Shown one piece after another: positions 27,596-35,982 of a DNA stretch of 45,660 nt (positions are counted from its first letter, which is position 1; each line of letters starts with the position of its first letter). The position numbers were made by a program, and so were the translations under genes. The DNA lies in contig JANXAM010000020.1 of NCBI GenBank assembly GCA_025062155.1, forward strand, positions 1-45,660, read 5' to 3'. Under the pieces are notes generated by a model that was not told the DNA's origin, searched no databases, and saw only the letters and a list, made by a program, of their open reading frames with translations. The DNA comes from Gloeomargarita sp. SKYB120. GTDB lineage: Bacteria > Cyanobacteriota > Cyanobacteriia > Gloeomargaritales > Gloeomargaritaceae.

Positions 27596-28737
27596 GTGCT
27601 GCTTTGCAACAGTCCCCCCGGTTGAATCTCCAGCCAGCGACCCCGCCAGTACACCCGTCGTCCCACGGCTCCAGCCAGCCACACGCCAAAACTTAAAACA
27701 TCCCGCAGCGGCAAGGCCCACAACCAGCGGTACAGCCCTGGACACCGGAACACGTGAATGGCTGTTACAGCCTGTGCCAAACGCAGCGCATACATTCCCA
27801 GCACCAGTAGGACTGCCCAGCTTGCCCCCTGGCTCACGAGCAGTAGTAAAACCCCGTACACCAGCCCAAACGTCGCCCCCAGGCCGTAGTATTGCCAGCC
27901 CCGGTTCATACGAATGGTTCTGGCCCAGCGCAATTCCCGTTGCAGCACTTGCCCCACCGACTCCCGGCCACAGCAGTTATCCAGGACATAGGGCGACATC
28001 TCGACTCGGAATCCCGCCGCCCGTGCCAGCCGCCCCATGTGGAAATCCGAACCAATGCGATTGACGACTTGTTCCAGACCCCCCCAGGCCCGCACGACAT
28101 CCTTGCGCGTGGCAATGGTCGGCCCCAGGGCATAGCGCAACCCCCCATCCAGCGCCCGTCCCAGCAAAAAGGCCGGCAAAAACTCCACACACCGGTTGAG
28201 AGACGCCAACGCTGCCCCCAAAAACTGCGGGTGATGGTCCATGTAGCCACAGGTCACCAAACCAATTTCCGGTTGATGCAAGGGGGCGGTCACGGTGGCT
28301 AAATAATCCGGCGTCACCCGGATATCGCTGTCGGCAAACACCACCATTTCATAGCGAGCCGCCTGCAACAGATGGATCAGATTACTGACTTGATAGTTCA
28401 CGCCGTAGATGTGTAAACCGTAAATCAGGCGCACGTGGGGATAGGTGACTAAAAGTTCGCGTAGCAAAGGAACAGCCGGATCATCCGGTTCCATGACACC
28501 GAAAATCACTTCGTACTGGGGATGACGTTGCTGACAAAATGAACGCCAATTTTCGGCTGCACCTTCGTCCAACCCCCGCACTGGGATCAGTAACGAAACC
28601 CCCGCCGGTTTTTCTGGTAATACCAAGCCTGTTTGTTCACGGGCAAACGCCAGCCCAACCCAGCTATTAAACAGATAAAAAATTGCACTACAAATGACCA
28701 ACAATGTTAATACAATTTGTACGCTTAATACCAGCAT
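27592..28737 (-). CDS. family 2/21 glycosyltransferase (ceramide glucosyltransferase-like)
   Basis: The 381-residue membrane enzyme has an N-terminal helix (about 5-28), a GT-A domain with VSLLIPVRG, the metal-binding ADSDIR (DxD type), the acidic [14 protein letters not shown] region and QRELRW (the QxxRW motif), then two or three C-terminal helices. This arrangement is that of GT21 ceramide glucosyltransferases and the hopanoid-related HpnI proteins. Cyanobacteria lack typical ceramides, so the acceptor is probably another lipid. The stop overlaps that of chlD; the desaturase gene diverges about 110 nt upstream. Confidence 0.8.
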   Translation of the reverse strand: MLVLSVQIVLTLLVICSAIFYLFNSWVGLAFAREQTGLVLPEKPAGVSLLIPVRGLDEGAAENWRSFCQQRHPQYEVIFGVMEPDDPAVPLLRELLVTYPHVRLIYGLHIYGVNYQVSNLIHLLQAARYEMVVFADSDIRVTPDYLATVTAPLHQPEIGLVTCGYMDHHPQFLGAALASLNRCVEFLPAFLLGRALDGGLRYALGPTIATRKDVVRAWGGLEQVVNRIGSDFHMGRLARAAGFRVEMSPYVLDNCCGRESVGQVLQRELRWARTIRMNRGWQYYGLGATFGLVYGVLLLLVSQGASWAVLLVLGMYALRLAQAVTAIHVFRCPGLYRWLWALPLRDVLSFGVWLAGAVGRRVYWRGRWLEIQPGGLLQSST

Positions 28738-28848
28738 AGGCGGTCATGGAGTTTACCTTTGGCTTCAGGGTATCATGGGCGGGTCAGGTACGGTCGCACC
28801 GTCGAGATTCTGTGATAAAGTAAGCAAGGTTGATTTCAGGTTCGCAAT

Positions 28849-29667
28849 ATGACAACGACGACAGCGCCGCGTTTGCCGCTGGACTGGGTAACGATTTTTT
28901 TCATCGGAGTGATTCACTTGGGTGCGCTTCTTGCTTTTGTCCCAGGGATGACCAACTGGAGTGCGGTGGGAGTGATGTTGATTTTGTACTTCATCACGGG
29001 GGGCTTGGGCATCACGTTGGGATTTCACCGGCTCATTACCCATCGTAGTTTTGAAGTGCCCAAAGGGTTGGAGTATTTTCTAGCGTTTTGCGGAACGTTG
29101 GCCTGTCAAGGAGGACCGATTGATTGGGTAGGGTTGCATCGGTTGCACCATTTGCATTCAGACCAGGAAGACGACCCCCATGATTCCAACCGGGGTTTCT
29201 GGTGGAGCCACATGGGCTGGATGTTACACCATTTGCCCCAGGATCAAGAGATTCCCAAATACACCAAAGATATCAATCAAGACGGGGTGTATGTGTTTTT
29301 GCAGAATTGGATGTTGCCCTTGCAAGTGGGGTTGGGATTACTGTTGTTTGCCCTAGGGGGATGGCCTTGGGTGGTTTGGGGTATTTTTGTGCGCTTGGTT
29401 TTCGTCTATCACGCGACTTGGTTTGTTAATAGCGCCACGCACAAATATGGCTATCGCACCTATGAAACCCAAGACCGTTCAACCAATTGCTGGTGGGTGG
29501 CGTTGCTGGCCTTTGGCGAAGGGTGGCATAACAATCACCATGCGTTTCCCCATTCGGCGCGGCACGGATTGCGCTGGTGGGAAATTGATGCGACATGGAT
29601 GATGATCTGGGCGTTGCAAAAACTGGGATTGGCCACGAAAGTACGCCTGGTCAACGGGCCAGCCTGA
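28849..29667 (+). CDS. desC: acyl-lipid/acyl-CoA delta-9-type fatty acid desaturase
   Basis: The 272-residue membrane di-iron enzyme has the three histidine boxes HRLITH (60-65), HRLHH (97-101) and HNNHH near residue 226, together with four hydrophobic stretches. It introduces the first cis double bond, normally at delta-9, into membrane-lipid acyl chains; cyanobacterial DesC uses ferredoxin as electron donor. The gene is probably monocistronic: a stretch of about 110 nt separates it from the divergent glycosyltransferase, with TGATAAAGT as a possible -10 region, and the DUF2499 gene starts about 60 nt downstream. Regiospecificity is inferred from family type only. Confidence 0.88.
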   Translation: MTTTTAPRLPLDWVTIFFIGVIHLGALLAFVPGMTNWSAVGVMLILYFITGGLGITLGFHRLITHRSFEVPKGLEYFLAFCGTLACQGGPIDWVGLHRLHHLHSDQEDDPHDSNRGFWWSHMGWMLHHLPQDQEIPKYTKDINQDGVYVFLQNWMLPLQVGLGLLLFALGGWPWVVWGIFVRLVFVYHATWFVNSATHKYGYRTYETQDRSTNCWWVALLAFGEGWHNNHHAFPHSARHGLRWWEIDATWMMIWALQKLGLATKVRLVNGPA

Positions 29668-29726
29668 CCGGTCAATGTCCCCTGCCCGGTGTGTTATGGT
29701 GACTACAGCGAGCAGTAAGGGAGACG

Positions 29727-30002
29727 ATGCACGCGCTGTCGCTGCCGACGTGGGTAATCCACATTGCCAGTGTGCTGGAGTGGGGGACGGCGATGGTTCT
29801 GTTTTGGCAATACGGCTGGCGCACGTTCACCTGGGCGATGATTCCGGCGCTGGGGGGAGCCATGTGCGCGATTACCTGGCACTTTTTTGACAATGACCCG
29901 GCGCTGAGGTGGTTGGTCACGGGGCAAGCAGGGCTGACGTTGTTCGGGAATTGCGCGCTCTGGTGGGCCGCCTGGAATTTAATGCGCACCGCCAAGCCAT
30001 GA
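29727..30002 (+). CDS. DUF2499 membrane protein
   Basis: The 91-residue protein has three hydrophobic segments, starting MHALSLPTWVIHIASVLEWG and containing the family segment MIPALGGAMCAITWHFFDN. DUF2499 proteins are found in cyanobacteria and plastid-bearing eukaryotes and have no assigned activity. A ribosome binding site AAGGGAG precedes the ATG. Its TGA overlaps the ATG of the DUF3593 gene, so the two products are probably made in equal amounts and may form one membrane complex (inference). Confidence 0.8.
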   Translation: MHALSLPTWVIHIASVLEWGTAMVLFWQYGWRTFTWAMIPALGGAMCAITWHFFDNDPALRWLVTGQAGLTLFGNCALWWAAWNLMRTAKP

Positions 30003-30286
30003 CGGAGAACCTGCTGTTTGCGCTGTCGCTGTTTCCGTACCTGGGGTTTCTCTGGTGCCTGCACCGGGCCAAAGCGCCGCGCGGGATTCTGGTGGGGTTT
30101 GGACTAACGTTGCTGTTTGTCGCCATCAGCATCCCGGCGGGTGTGGCGGCGCAACGTTGGTATGGCCGGTCGCTGGCGGATGTGGACTGGTTACACGGGG
30201 GAGCGGAGTTTTGGCTAACGGTGGCGAATGCCAGTTTGGTGCTCGGGCTGCGGCGGGCACTGCGGCAAAAGGCGGAAACGACATGA
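29999..30286 (+). CDS. DUF3593 membrane protein
   Basis: The 95-residue protein has three hydrophobic helices (LLFALSLFPYLGFLWCL, GILVGFGLTLLFVAISIP, FWLTVANASLVLGL) and the family block SLADVDWLHGGAEFWLTVAN. It is another family restricted to cyanobacteria and green-lineage plastids with unknown role. The ATG at 29999 overlaps the DUF2499 stop (ATGA), and its own stop overlaps the epimerase start in the same way. The ATG lies inside a longer out-of-frame reading and was chosen from family similarity and this coupling. Confidence 0.8.
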   Translation: MTENLLFALSLFPYLGFLWCLHRAKAPRGILVGFGLTLLFVAISIPAGVAAQRWYGRSLADVDWLHGGAEFWLTVANASLVLGLRRALRQKAETT

Positions 30287-31293
30287 CCGGTGTCATTTGG
30301 GTCACGGGAGCGGCGGGGTTTATCGGGTTTCATTTCGCGCGGGCGTTGCTCGACCAGGGGCGACGGGTCATCGGCATTGACAATCTCAATCCCTACTACG
30401 ATGTGCAACTCAAACGGGACCGCTTGCAGCAATTGAAAAATGACCCCAATTTTGTGTTTGTGCATTTAGATTTGGCCGACCGCGCGGGGGTGGAACAACT
30501 CTTTGCCCAATTTCCGCCGGAAATCGTGGTGCATTTGGCGGCGCAGGCGGGGGTGCGCTATTCCCTAGACCATCCCCACACCTACGTCGAAAGCAATGTA
30601 GTCGGGTTTCTCCATATCTTGGAAGGCTGTCGCCATCAGCGGGTGAAACATCTGGTGTTTGCGTCATCTAGTTCCGTCTATGGGCTGAATACCAAGATGC
30701 CTTTTTCAGTCAAAGACAACGTGGACCACCCGATTAGCCTGTATGCAGCGACGAAAAAAGCGAATGAATTGATGGCCCACACCTACAGTTATTTGTTTAA
30801 TCTGCCGGTGACGGGACTGCGATTTTTTACGGTTTACGGCCCCTGGGGACGCCCGGATATGGCCTTGTTCAAATTCACCCGCGCCATTTTAGAAGGCCAG
30901 CCCATTGATGTCTATAACCACGGCCAGATGGAACGAGACTTTACCTACATTGATGATGTGGTGCAGGGAATGTTGGGGGTGCTAGAGCAAATTCCCACGC
31001 CAAACCCAGGACTAACGGATTTCCACCCAGGGGTGAGTGTGGCGCCCTACCGGCTCTACAACATCGGCAACCACCGGCCCGTGAAACTGCTGTATTTCAT
31101 CGAAGTGCTCGAGCAGGCGTTGGGACGCACGGCAATTAAAAATTTCTTGCCCCTGCAACCGGGGGATGTGCCGGCCACCTACGCCGATATTGCTGATTTG
31201 ACTGCAGCGGTGGGATTTCTCCCCCATACCCCCATCGAAGAAGGCATTCCCAAATTTGTAGCCTGGTATCGGGATTATTACCGCATTTCCTGA
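30283..31293 (+). CDS. NAD-dependent epimerase, UDP-glucuronate 4-epimerase type
   Basis: The 336-residue extended short-chain dehydrogenase starts MTGVIWVTGAAGFIGFHFAR. It has TGAAGFIG for NAD binding, DNLNPYYDVQLKRDRL as in UDP-GlcA 4-epimerases (GaeA/Cap1J type), the catalytic SSSVYG and YAATK, and RFFTVYGPWGRPDMA. It would convert UDP-glucuronate to UDP-galacturonate for surface polysaccharide. The open frame extends 76 codons further upstream, but the ATG at 30283 matches the family start and overlaps the DUF3593 stop. The glycosyltransferase gene begins at the last base of its TGA (TGATG). Confidence 0.9.
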   Translation: MTGVIWVTGAAGFIGFHFARALLDQGRRVIGIDNLNPYYDVQLKRDRLQQLKNDPNFVFVHLDLADRAGVEQLFAQFPPEIVVHLAAQAGVRYSLDHPHTYVESNVVGFLHILEGCRHQRVKHLVFASSSSVYGLNTKMPFSVKDNVDHPISLYAATKKANELMAHTYSYLFNLPVTGLRFFTVYGPWGRPDMALFKFTRAILEGQPIDVYNHGQMERDFTYIDDVVQGMLGVLEQIPTPNPGLTDFHPGVSVAPYRLYNIGNHRPVKLLYFIEVLEQALGRTAIKNFLPLQPGDVPATYADIADLTAAVGFLPHTPIEEGIPKFVAWYRDYYRIS

Positions 31294-32393
31294 TGCGCAT
31301 TGTCTTTGTTGTCACTCGGGGAGATGCGATTGGCGGCGCACAAATTCATGTGAAAGATTTGGCCATCCATTTGCGAAAAATCGGCCACACCGTAACAGTC
31401 ATTTCTGGCGCCGGGGAACCCTTCCAGCAATTACTAGCCCAACACGCAATTCCCCATCACGTCCTGCCGGAACTGGTGCGACCACTCCATCCCTGGAAAG
31501 ATGTCCAAGCCTACTGGATACTCCAGCAATTGCTAGGGAAATTGCAACCGGATGTGGTCTCGATTCACTCCAGTAAAGCGGGGATTCTGGCGCGGTTGGT
31601 CTGCTATCAACGCCGGATTCCCTTTGTGTTTACGGTGCATGGGTGGTCGTTCGGGATGCCCAGCCGGTTGGCCTTTTTTTATCGTTGGCTGGAACGACGA
31701 TTTGCAGCGATCACACCCAAAATCATTTGTGTAGCAGAGGCCATCCGAAAGCAGGGAATCGCTATCGGCATTGCACCAGAAAAGCTGGTCACCATTTACA
31801 ACGCCATGCCGGATATTCACCCAGAACTGCGGGCGCAACCGGGGCAAGGTCCACCCGTGCGCATTATGACCGTGGGACGCCTGGAACCCCAAAAAGCCCA
31901 CGCTGATTTACTGCAGGCGGTCGCGCAATTAGCAAACCCCGAGGTGCGGGTGGACATCGTCGGCGATGGTCCCTTGCGCGAGGACTTGCAGCAGTTGGCG
32001 TCGGCATTGGGTTTGCAGGAGCAAGTCACGTTTTGGGGCTATCGCCCGGATGTGGCGCGTTTGCTGGCCCAGGCCCATATCTTTGCCCTGATTTCCCACT
32101 GGGAAGCGTTTCCGCGTTCAACGCTAGAAGCCATGCGCGCTGGGTTGCCGGTGGTGGTTTCGGATGTCGGGGGCGCTGCCGAGGCCGTCGTTCCAGGAGT
32201 CACAGGGTACGTGATTCCGCCGGGTGACCAGGAACAACTTGTGCAGTGTTTGCAGCGGTTGGTTCAAGACCCCATCCATCGCCAGCAATTAGGGAATGCC
32301 GGACGCCAGCGCTACGAAGCCCTATTTACGTTTGAGCGACTGTTGCAGGAGACCCTAACGGTGTATGCCCAGGTGACGGGACTTAGCCCATGA
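31293..32393 (+). CDS. family 4 glycosyltransferase
   Basis: This 366-residue GT-B enzyme begins MRIVFVVTRGDAIGGAQIHVKD, the glycine-rich acceptor-side loop of GT4 proteins. The GTB N-domain contains DVVSIHSSKAGILARL and FTVHGWSFG. The donor domain has TVGRLEPQKAH and FPRSTLEAMRAGLPVVVSDVGG, with the E-x7-E-like pattern. It likely adds a sugar, perhaps galacturonate supplied by the upstream epimerase, to a lipid-linked oligosaccharide. It is coupled to the epimerase by a 1-nt overlap. Its 3' end overlaps the end of fabG by 11 nt on the opposite strand. Confidence 0.88.
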   Translation: MRIVFVVTRGDAIGGAQIHVKDLAIHLRKIGHTVTVISGAGEPFQQLLAQHAIPHHVLPELVRPLHPWKDVQAYWILQQLLGKLQPDVVSIHSSKAGILARLVCYQRRIPFVFTVHGWSFGMPSRLAFFYRWLERRFAAITPKIICVAEAIRKQGIAIGIAPEKLVTIYNAMPDIHPELRAQPGQGPPVRIMTVGRLEPQKAHADLLQAVAQLANPEVRVDIVGDGPLREDLQQLASALGLQEQVTFWGYRPDVARLLAQAHIFALISHWEAFPRSTLEAMRAGLPVVVSDVGGAAEAVVPGVTGYVIPPGDQEQLVQCLQRLVQDPIHRQQLGNAGRQRYEALFTFERLLQETLTVYAQVTGLSP

Positions 32394-33123
32394 CCAAGCC
32401 GCCATCGATATGGAATACCTGCCCCGTGATGTAGCGCGCCGCTGGATGCAAGCCCAAAAAGGCCACCAGACCCGCCACTTCTTCCGGTTCGCCAAAGCGC
32501 CCCAACGGGATTAACTTGAGCCATTCGTCCTTTTTCAATTCCGCTGTCATTTCTGTAGCAATAAAGCCGGGCGCCACCGCATTGACTGTAATCCCCCGGG
32601 AGGCGTACTCCTTGGCGACGGTGCGGGTGAGTCCGATGACGCCGGCTTTCGCAGCGCTGTAGTTGACCTGACCAGGGTTGCCCATGACACCGGCAATCGA
32701 AGTGATGTTGATAATCCGGCCTGATTTTTGCCGCATCATGACCTTAACCGCCGCTCGGGTGCAGTAGAACACGCCGTGCAGGTTGAGGTTGATGACCGCG
32801 TGCCAGTCTTCATCCTTCATGCGCACCAGCAAGCCATCGCGGGTGATGCCGGCATTGTTGACGAGGACATCGACTCGCCCCCACTGCTCTGTAACCCGCT
32901 GGAACAAGGTTTCCACCTGGTCGGGCTGAGAAACGTCCGCTTGGACGAGCAACGCCTGGCCCCCACAGCGTTCCACTTCCTGGGCGACTGTTTCCGCCTC
33001 TGTGGCCGAGCGATGAAAATTCACCACCACCCGCGCCGGATGAGCGGCAAACGCCAAAGCTGTTGCCCGGCCAATGCCGCGGGATGCACCGGTGATCACC
33101 ACGACGGGTAAATCCTGCGCCAT
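32383..33123 (-). CDS. fabG: 3-oxoacyl-[acyl-carrier-protein] reductase FabG
   Basis: The 246-residue short-chain dehydrogenase has GASRGIGRATALAF for NADP binding, NNAG, the catalytic Ser in INITSIAGVMG, Tyr and Lys in NYSAAKAG, and a C-terminal YITGQVFHIDGGLVMG. It reduces beta-ketoacyl-ACP in type II fatty acid synthesis. The G-x-x-G-x-G pattern, ACP-reductase-like VMGNPGQVNYSAAKAG and its length support FabG rather than another SDR. It is followed upstream (on its 5' side) by a gene-poor island beginning with a MITE-like element. Confidence 0.93.
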   Translation of the reverse strand: MAQDLPVVVITGASRGIGRATALAFAAHPARVVVNFHRSATEAETVAQEVERCGGQALLVQADVSQPDQVETLFQRVTEQWGRVDVLVNNAGITRDGLLVRMKDEDWHAVINLNLHGVFYCTRAAVKVMMRQKSGRIINITSIAGVMGNPGQVNYSAAKAGVIGLTRTVAKEYASRGITVNAVAPGFIATEMTAELKKDEWLKLIPLGRFGEPEEVAGLVAFLGLHPAARYITGQVFHIDGGLVMG

Positions 33124-33162
33124 CCGTACTCCTGAACCTGAGCGTCCTGATTATCCCACAGT

Positions 33163-33264
33163 TATAGCTAAGCTATCTATACTGGTCATCTTTTAGGTTG
33201 CAGGGCGCAGCTTCGGCTTGGGTTTTCCTATCATCGCCCTGACAAACTGAAGCGGTCAGCTATA
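33163..33264. mobile_element. MITE-like element 2 (102 bp), IS630-type TA ends
   Basis: TATAGC at 33163-33168 and GCTATA at 33259-33264 are inverted ends; counting the flanking T and A the match becomes TTATAGCT and AGCTATAA. An inner inverted pair, CAGGGCG (33201-33207) and CGCCCTG (33235-33241), could form a hairpin. Its length is within 1 bp of the element at 1014-1116, and it shares TTTAGGTTG and the TATAGCTGA end with it. There is no coding capacity. It sits about 40 bp upstream of fabG. Confidence 0.5.
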
Positions 33265-33427
33265 AAACTTAGTTTTGATTGGGCAAGGAAAGGTTGCTAT
33301 CCAGCACCAATTCGGCATACAAATCCTGGCGAATTGGCTGTAATTGTTTCAACCCCGTCAGGTTGTGCGGGCTATACCACCATGACGTGGCAATTTTTGT
33401 AGATAAGCCGTTGCCCTATGATATCGG
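33265..33427. other. intergenic stretch, nothing assigned
   Basis: A short minus-strand peptide frame (about 33270-33365) reads plausibly as protein (LTGLKQLQPIRQDLYAELVL) and may be the tail of a lost gene, but it has no start and no family I recognise. No promoter or RNA gene stands out. Confidence 0.3.
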
Positions 33428-33803
33428 TTATGCTTGTCTTGAGTTACAGGGCACAATCCGATGATTGGGTTTCCGATGATCTCTCTGACCGCTAAAGTAG
33501 CTTGGTATAGAACCGCAAAGGGAGCATGTTTCATCGTGCTCTAGCTCTATGTGCTCTAGCTCTATCTCTACGATTTCCGATGTGGCGCATTTATATAGCC
33601 AAGATTGAGAGATACCTGTCACCCGAGAGATAGCCGCAATTGAAAGTCGCTCTAACAACATTTTATCCACTAATTGCTTCTACTCTCCAAGGAATGTATT
33701 AATGTATTTCTTTCAGGCGTAAATGGATACGACCGTACTTCTCAATATTTTAGACTGGCAAAGGGGGCAAGTAATTGTACTCATGGCTTCACCCAAATCC
33801 AAG
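33428..33803 (-). pseudogene. truncated IS1-family transposase, copy 2
   Basis: Read on the minus strand, this begins with a short N-terminal frame (MSTITCPLCQSKILRSTVVS, zinc-finger-like) near 33785 and, after a disrupted part, continues with MDKMLLERLSIAAISRVTGI, the IS1 helix-turn-helix region, then IELEHDETCSL, a degraded CDEMWSF catalytic start. Similarity to IS1 stops there, so the catalytic domain is lost. It matches the 5' part of copy 1 (24701-24920) in inverse orientation. Each copy keeps segments that the other lacks, which suggests independent decay of two insertions. Confidence 0.75.
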
Positions 33804-34041
33804 TGTCCCTATTTCAACCATTACAAAAACAAGACGACCGTCTAGGCTTCTCATCCCCTAGGTCGTAGAGCGCAACCCCACCCTTTTGTAGTTCTTGCCC
33901 TTCACGTTTTCACTAGAGTCTACCCCTTTGGCTTAAGCCCTATCGAGTAGCCCGCCTCAGACTCCGGGTTGGTCTGCAAACGTTGTGAGCACAATCTGTC
34001 GGTGTAATTGTCAGATTTATCAAGGTTTTGTGCTTTGGGGA
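33804..34041. other. gene-free stretch between IS1 remnant and tRNA
   Basis: There is no gene that I can support. A hairpin at about 33834-33871 (GACC and CTAGG arms) resembles the structured ends of small transposons, and minus-strand frames of up to 36 codons are open, but without recognisable family similarity. It is probably decayed mobile DNA. Confidence 0.35.
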
Positions 34042-34114
34042 TGGAGAATAGGAGACTCGAACTCCTGACCTCTGCGGTGCGATCGCAGCGCTCTACCAAC
34101 TGAGCTAATTCCCC
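34042..34114 (-). tRNA. tRNA-Ala, anticodon CGC
   Basis: The minus-strand sequence folds as a full cloverleaf of 73 nt. The acceptor GGGGAAT pairs with ATTCTCC and the discriminator is A. The D arm starts GCTCAGTTGGTAGAGC, the anticodon stem is CTGCG/CGCAG with loop ATCGCAC (anticodon CGC), and the T arm is AGGAGTTCGAGTCTCCT. The G3:U70 pair is the alanine identity element. CCA is not encoded. The anticodon arm contains the octamer GCGATCGC, the cyanobacterial HIP1 palindrome. gpsA lies 9 nt upstream on the same strand. Confidence 0.95.
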
Positions 34115-34122
34115 AGCATCTT

Positions 34123-35055
34123 CTATGATAGCTTGTCGGCGGCAAATTCGGCCTTCAAATCCCGCTCCATTAGGGCGGCAACAGCCTGCTGGGGAGTCAC
34201 CCGCCCTTGGAGCAAGTAGTACACCTGCTGAGCAATCGGCACGGCAATTCCCCGCTGGTCGGCTAGTTGCACTAACACCTGCGTCGTATTCACCCCCTCG
34301 ACGGTGGTTTGCAGCTCCCGGAGCATATCGGAGAGGGTGCGCCCCTGCGCCAGCCCGTACCCTAACCGGTAGTTGCGACTCAAGGGACTGTTACAGGTGG
34401 CCAGCAAATCCCCTAGCCCGGCCAGACCATACAGCGTTTGGGCTTGGGCACCGAGCGCCACCGCCACCCGCACCATTTCCGCTAGCGCCCGCGTGATCAG
34501 ACCGGCTTTGGCATTTGCCCCCAGACGCAAGCCATCACAGACCCCAGCGGCAATCGCCATGACGTTTTTCAAAGCACCGCCCAGTTCCGTCCCCAAGGGG
34601 TCGTCGTTGGTGTATACCCGCAGGCGTTCAGAGGCCAAGACGCGTTGCACCCGTCGCGCCGCCTCCGGTTGATAACTAGCCGCCACGGTCGCTGCTGGTA
34701 ACCCCTGGGCAATCTCGGCAGCCAGGTTGGGTCCAGAAACGGCCACTACCGCCTGCTGGGGAAAGGCACTTTGCCAACGCTGGGTCGGCGTGGTGTAGCT
34801 GTCGGGGAGCAAGCCCTTGGTGGTACTGACAATCACGGTCGCTGGCGCTAAGGGCGGCATGGCCTGCAGGACCGGTAACACTCCCGCTGCGGAGACGGCA
34901 ATCACTACCAGCGTGGCGGTCTGAACCGATTCGGCAAGCGGTTGAGGGGAACGGCGTGACCAAACCTGCACGGGATAACCGTTCTGGCGAATCAGCTCGG
35001 CTAGCAGGGACCCCCACACTCCGGCGCCCACAACCGTTACGCGCTCTGGGTTCAT
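34123..35055 (-). CDS. gpsA: glycerol-3-phosphate dehydrogenase [NAD(P)+] GpsA
   Basis: The 310-residue enzyme reduces dihydroxyacetone phosphate to sn-glycerol-3-phosphate, the backbone of membrane glycerolipids. It has VTVVGAGVWGSLLAEL for dinucleotide binding, VIVSTTKGLLP, VAVSGPNLAAEIAQGLPAA, the active-site Lys region GGALKNVMAIAAGVCDGL, and GLAGLGDLLATCNSPLSRNY. Length is slightly shorter than the 330-340 residues of many homologues. It is coupled to the upstream (5') TPR gene on the other side: the TPR stop and gpsA start arrangement at 35052-35055 is an ATGA overlap. Confidence 0.93.
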   Translation of the reverse strand: MNPERVTVVGAGVWGSLLAELIRQNGYPVQVWSRRSPQPLAESVQTATLVVIAVSAAGVLPVLQAMPPLAPATVIVSTTKGLLPDSYTTPTQRWQSAFPQQAVVAVSGPNLAAEIAQGLPAATVAASYQPEAARRVQRVLASERLRVYTNDDPLGTELGGALKNVMAIAAGVCDGLRLGANAKAGLITRALAEMVRVAVALGAQAQTLYGLAGLGDLLATCNSPLSRNYRLGYGLAQGRTLSDMLRELQTTVEGVNTTQVLVQLADQRGIAVPIAQQVYYLLQGRVTPQQAVAALMERDLKAEFAADKLS

Positions 35056-35840
35056 CGCACGAGCTGCTGGAGCAAACGGGTGACCTGGGCTAGACCGTCA
35101 CGGTCGTTTTGTTGCCGGAACAGTTGGGCGGCCTGTTGCCAGGCTTCGATGGCCTGCTGGCGTTCGCCTAGGGCGCGATGGGCCACCCCTTTCTGGGCAT
35201 AGGCGGCGGCGAGCTGGGGGTTATAGCGCAAGGCTGTGTCGAAATCGGCCAGAGCTTTGCGATAGGCCTTCATAGCTAGCCACGTGCTCCCCCGCTGGTA
35301 ATACGCCTGGGCAAACTGCGGTTGCCGCTCAAGCAGGGCGTTGCAGTCGGCGAGCGCCGCTTGGTAATTCCCTTGCAGTCGGTAGGCCTTGATGCGGTTG
35401 AGATGGGCATCTGCGAAATCAGGCTTGAGACGCAGGGCTGCACTGAAATCGGCAATCGCTTGGGTATAGTTGCGGCCCCGTGCGTAGGTGATCCCCCGGT
35501 TGTTGTAGGCTTCGGCAAAGTTGGGTCTGAGTTGAATGGCCCTGGTGAAATCCTGAAGAGCTTCTGGGTATTTGCCCATATCGCTGTAGACGGACCCCCG
35601 ATTGTAGTAGAGTTCGGCGTCCTGGGGGGCTAGGTCAATCGCTTGGCTCAGCAGTTGAATGGCCGCTGGGTAATCGCCCGCCTGCGCTTTGGTTACCGCT
35701 TCCCGGTTGAGTTCGTCCTGGCGGGTTTGGGTGGGTCGCACCGGCGGCTGGGAAGGTAGTAACTGGAATTGGCAGCCGTTGCTCAAAACTAAGAGCGCCA
35801 GACCGAGGCATCGCCCGAGACTTCTGTAAAGCGGCGTCAT
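35052..35840 (-). CDS. TPR-repeat lipoprotein
   Basis: The 262-residue protein has a lipoprotein signal peptide: a hydrophobic segment LGLALLVLSNGC, with Cys23 in the lipobox. About six tetratricopeptide repeats follow, each with the AxxxYYNRGxxYxxxGxYxxAxxDFxxAIxLxP theme, from residue about 45 to 245. TPR arrays mount protein-protein contacts. The partner is unknown, and the protein is presumably tethered to a membrane facing the lumen or periplasm. Its stop overlaps the gpsA start on the same strand. It is divergent from psaF across 142 nt. Confidence 0.85.
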   Translation of the reverse strand: MTPLYRSLGRCLGLALLVLSNGCQFQLLPSQPPVRPTQTRQDELNREAVTKAQAGDYPAAIQLLSQAIDLAPQDAELYYNRGSVYSDMGKYPEALQDFTRAIQLRPNFAEAYNNRGITYARGRNYTQAIADFSAALRLKPDFADAHLNRIKAYRLQGNYQAALADCNALLERQPQFAQAYYQRGSTWLAMKAYRKALADFDTALRYNPQLAAAYAQKGVAHRALGERQQAIEAWQQAAQLFRQQNDRDGLAQVTRLLQQLVR

Positions 35841-35982
35841 AAAAAATTACATGGTGTTACAAGTTTACAGAACATTGCGACACGGCTGCGTGGAGGGACA
35901 GGTCAGGCTATAGTGGGGCCTGATGTGGGGTGTTGCGGATTCTCCCACCACCTGATTTTATCCGTGATGAGAGGAAAAGGAG

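Noticed and set aside
33270-33365. Minus-strand peptide fragment LTGLKQLQPIRQDLYAELVL as a gene
   Set aside because: It has no start codon and no recognisable family; it is too short to call even as a named pseudogene.
33834-33871. Hairpin as the right end of an IS200/IS605 element with TnpB-associated RNA
   Set aside because: The shape is suggestive, but no TnpA or TnpB protein similarity could be read in any frame nearby.
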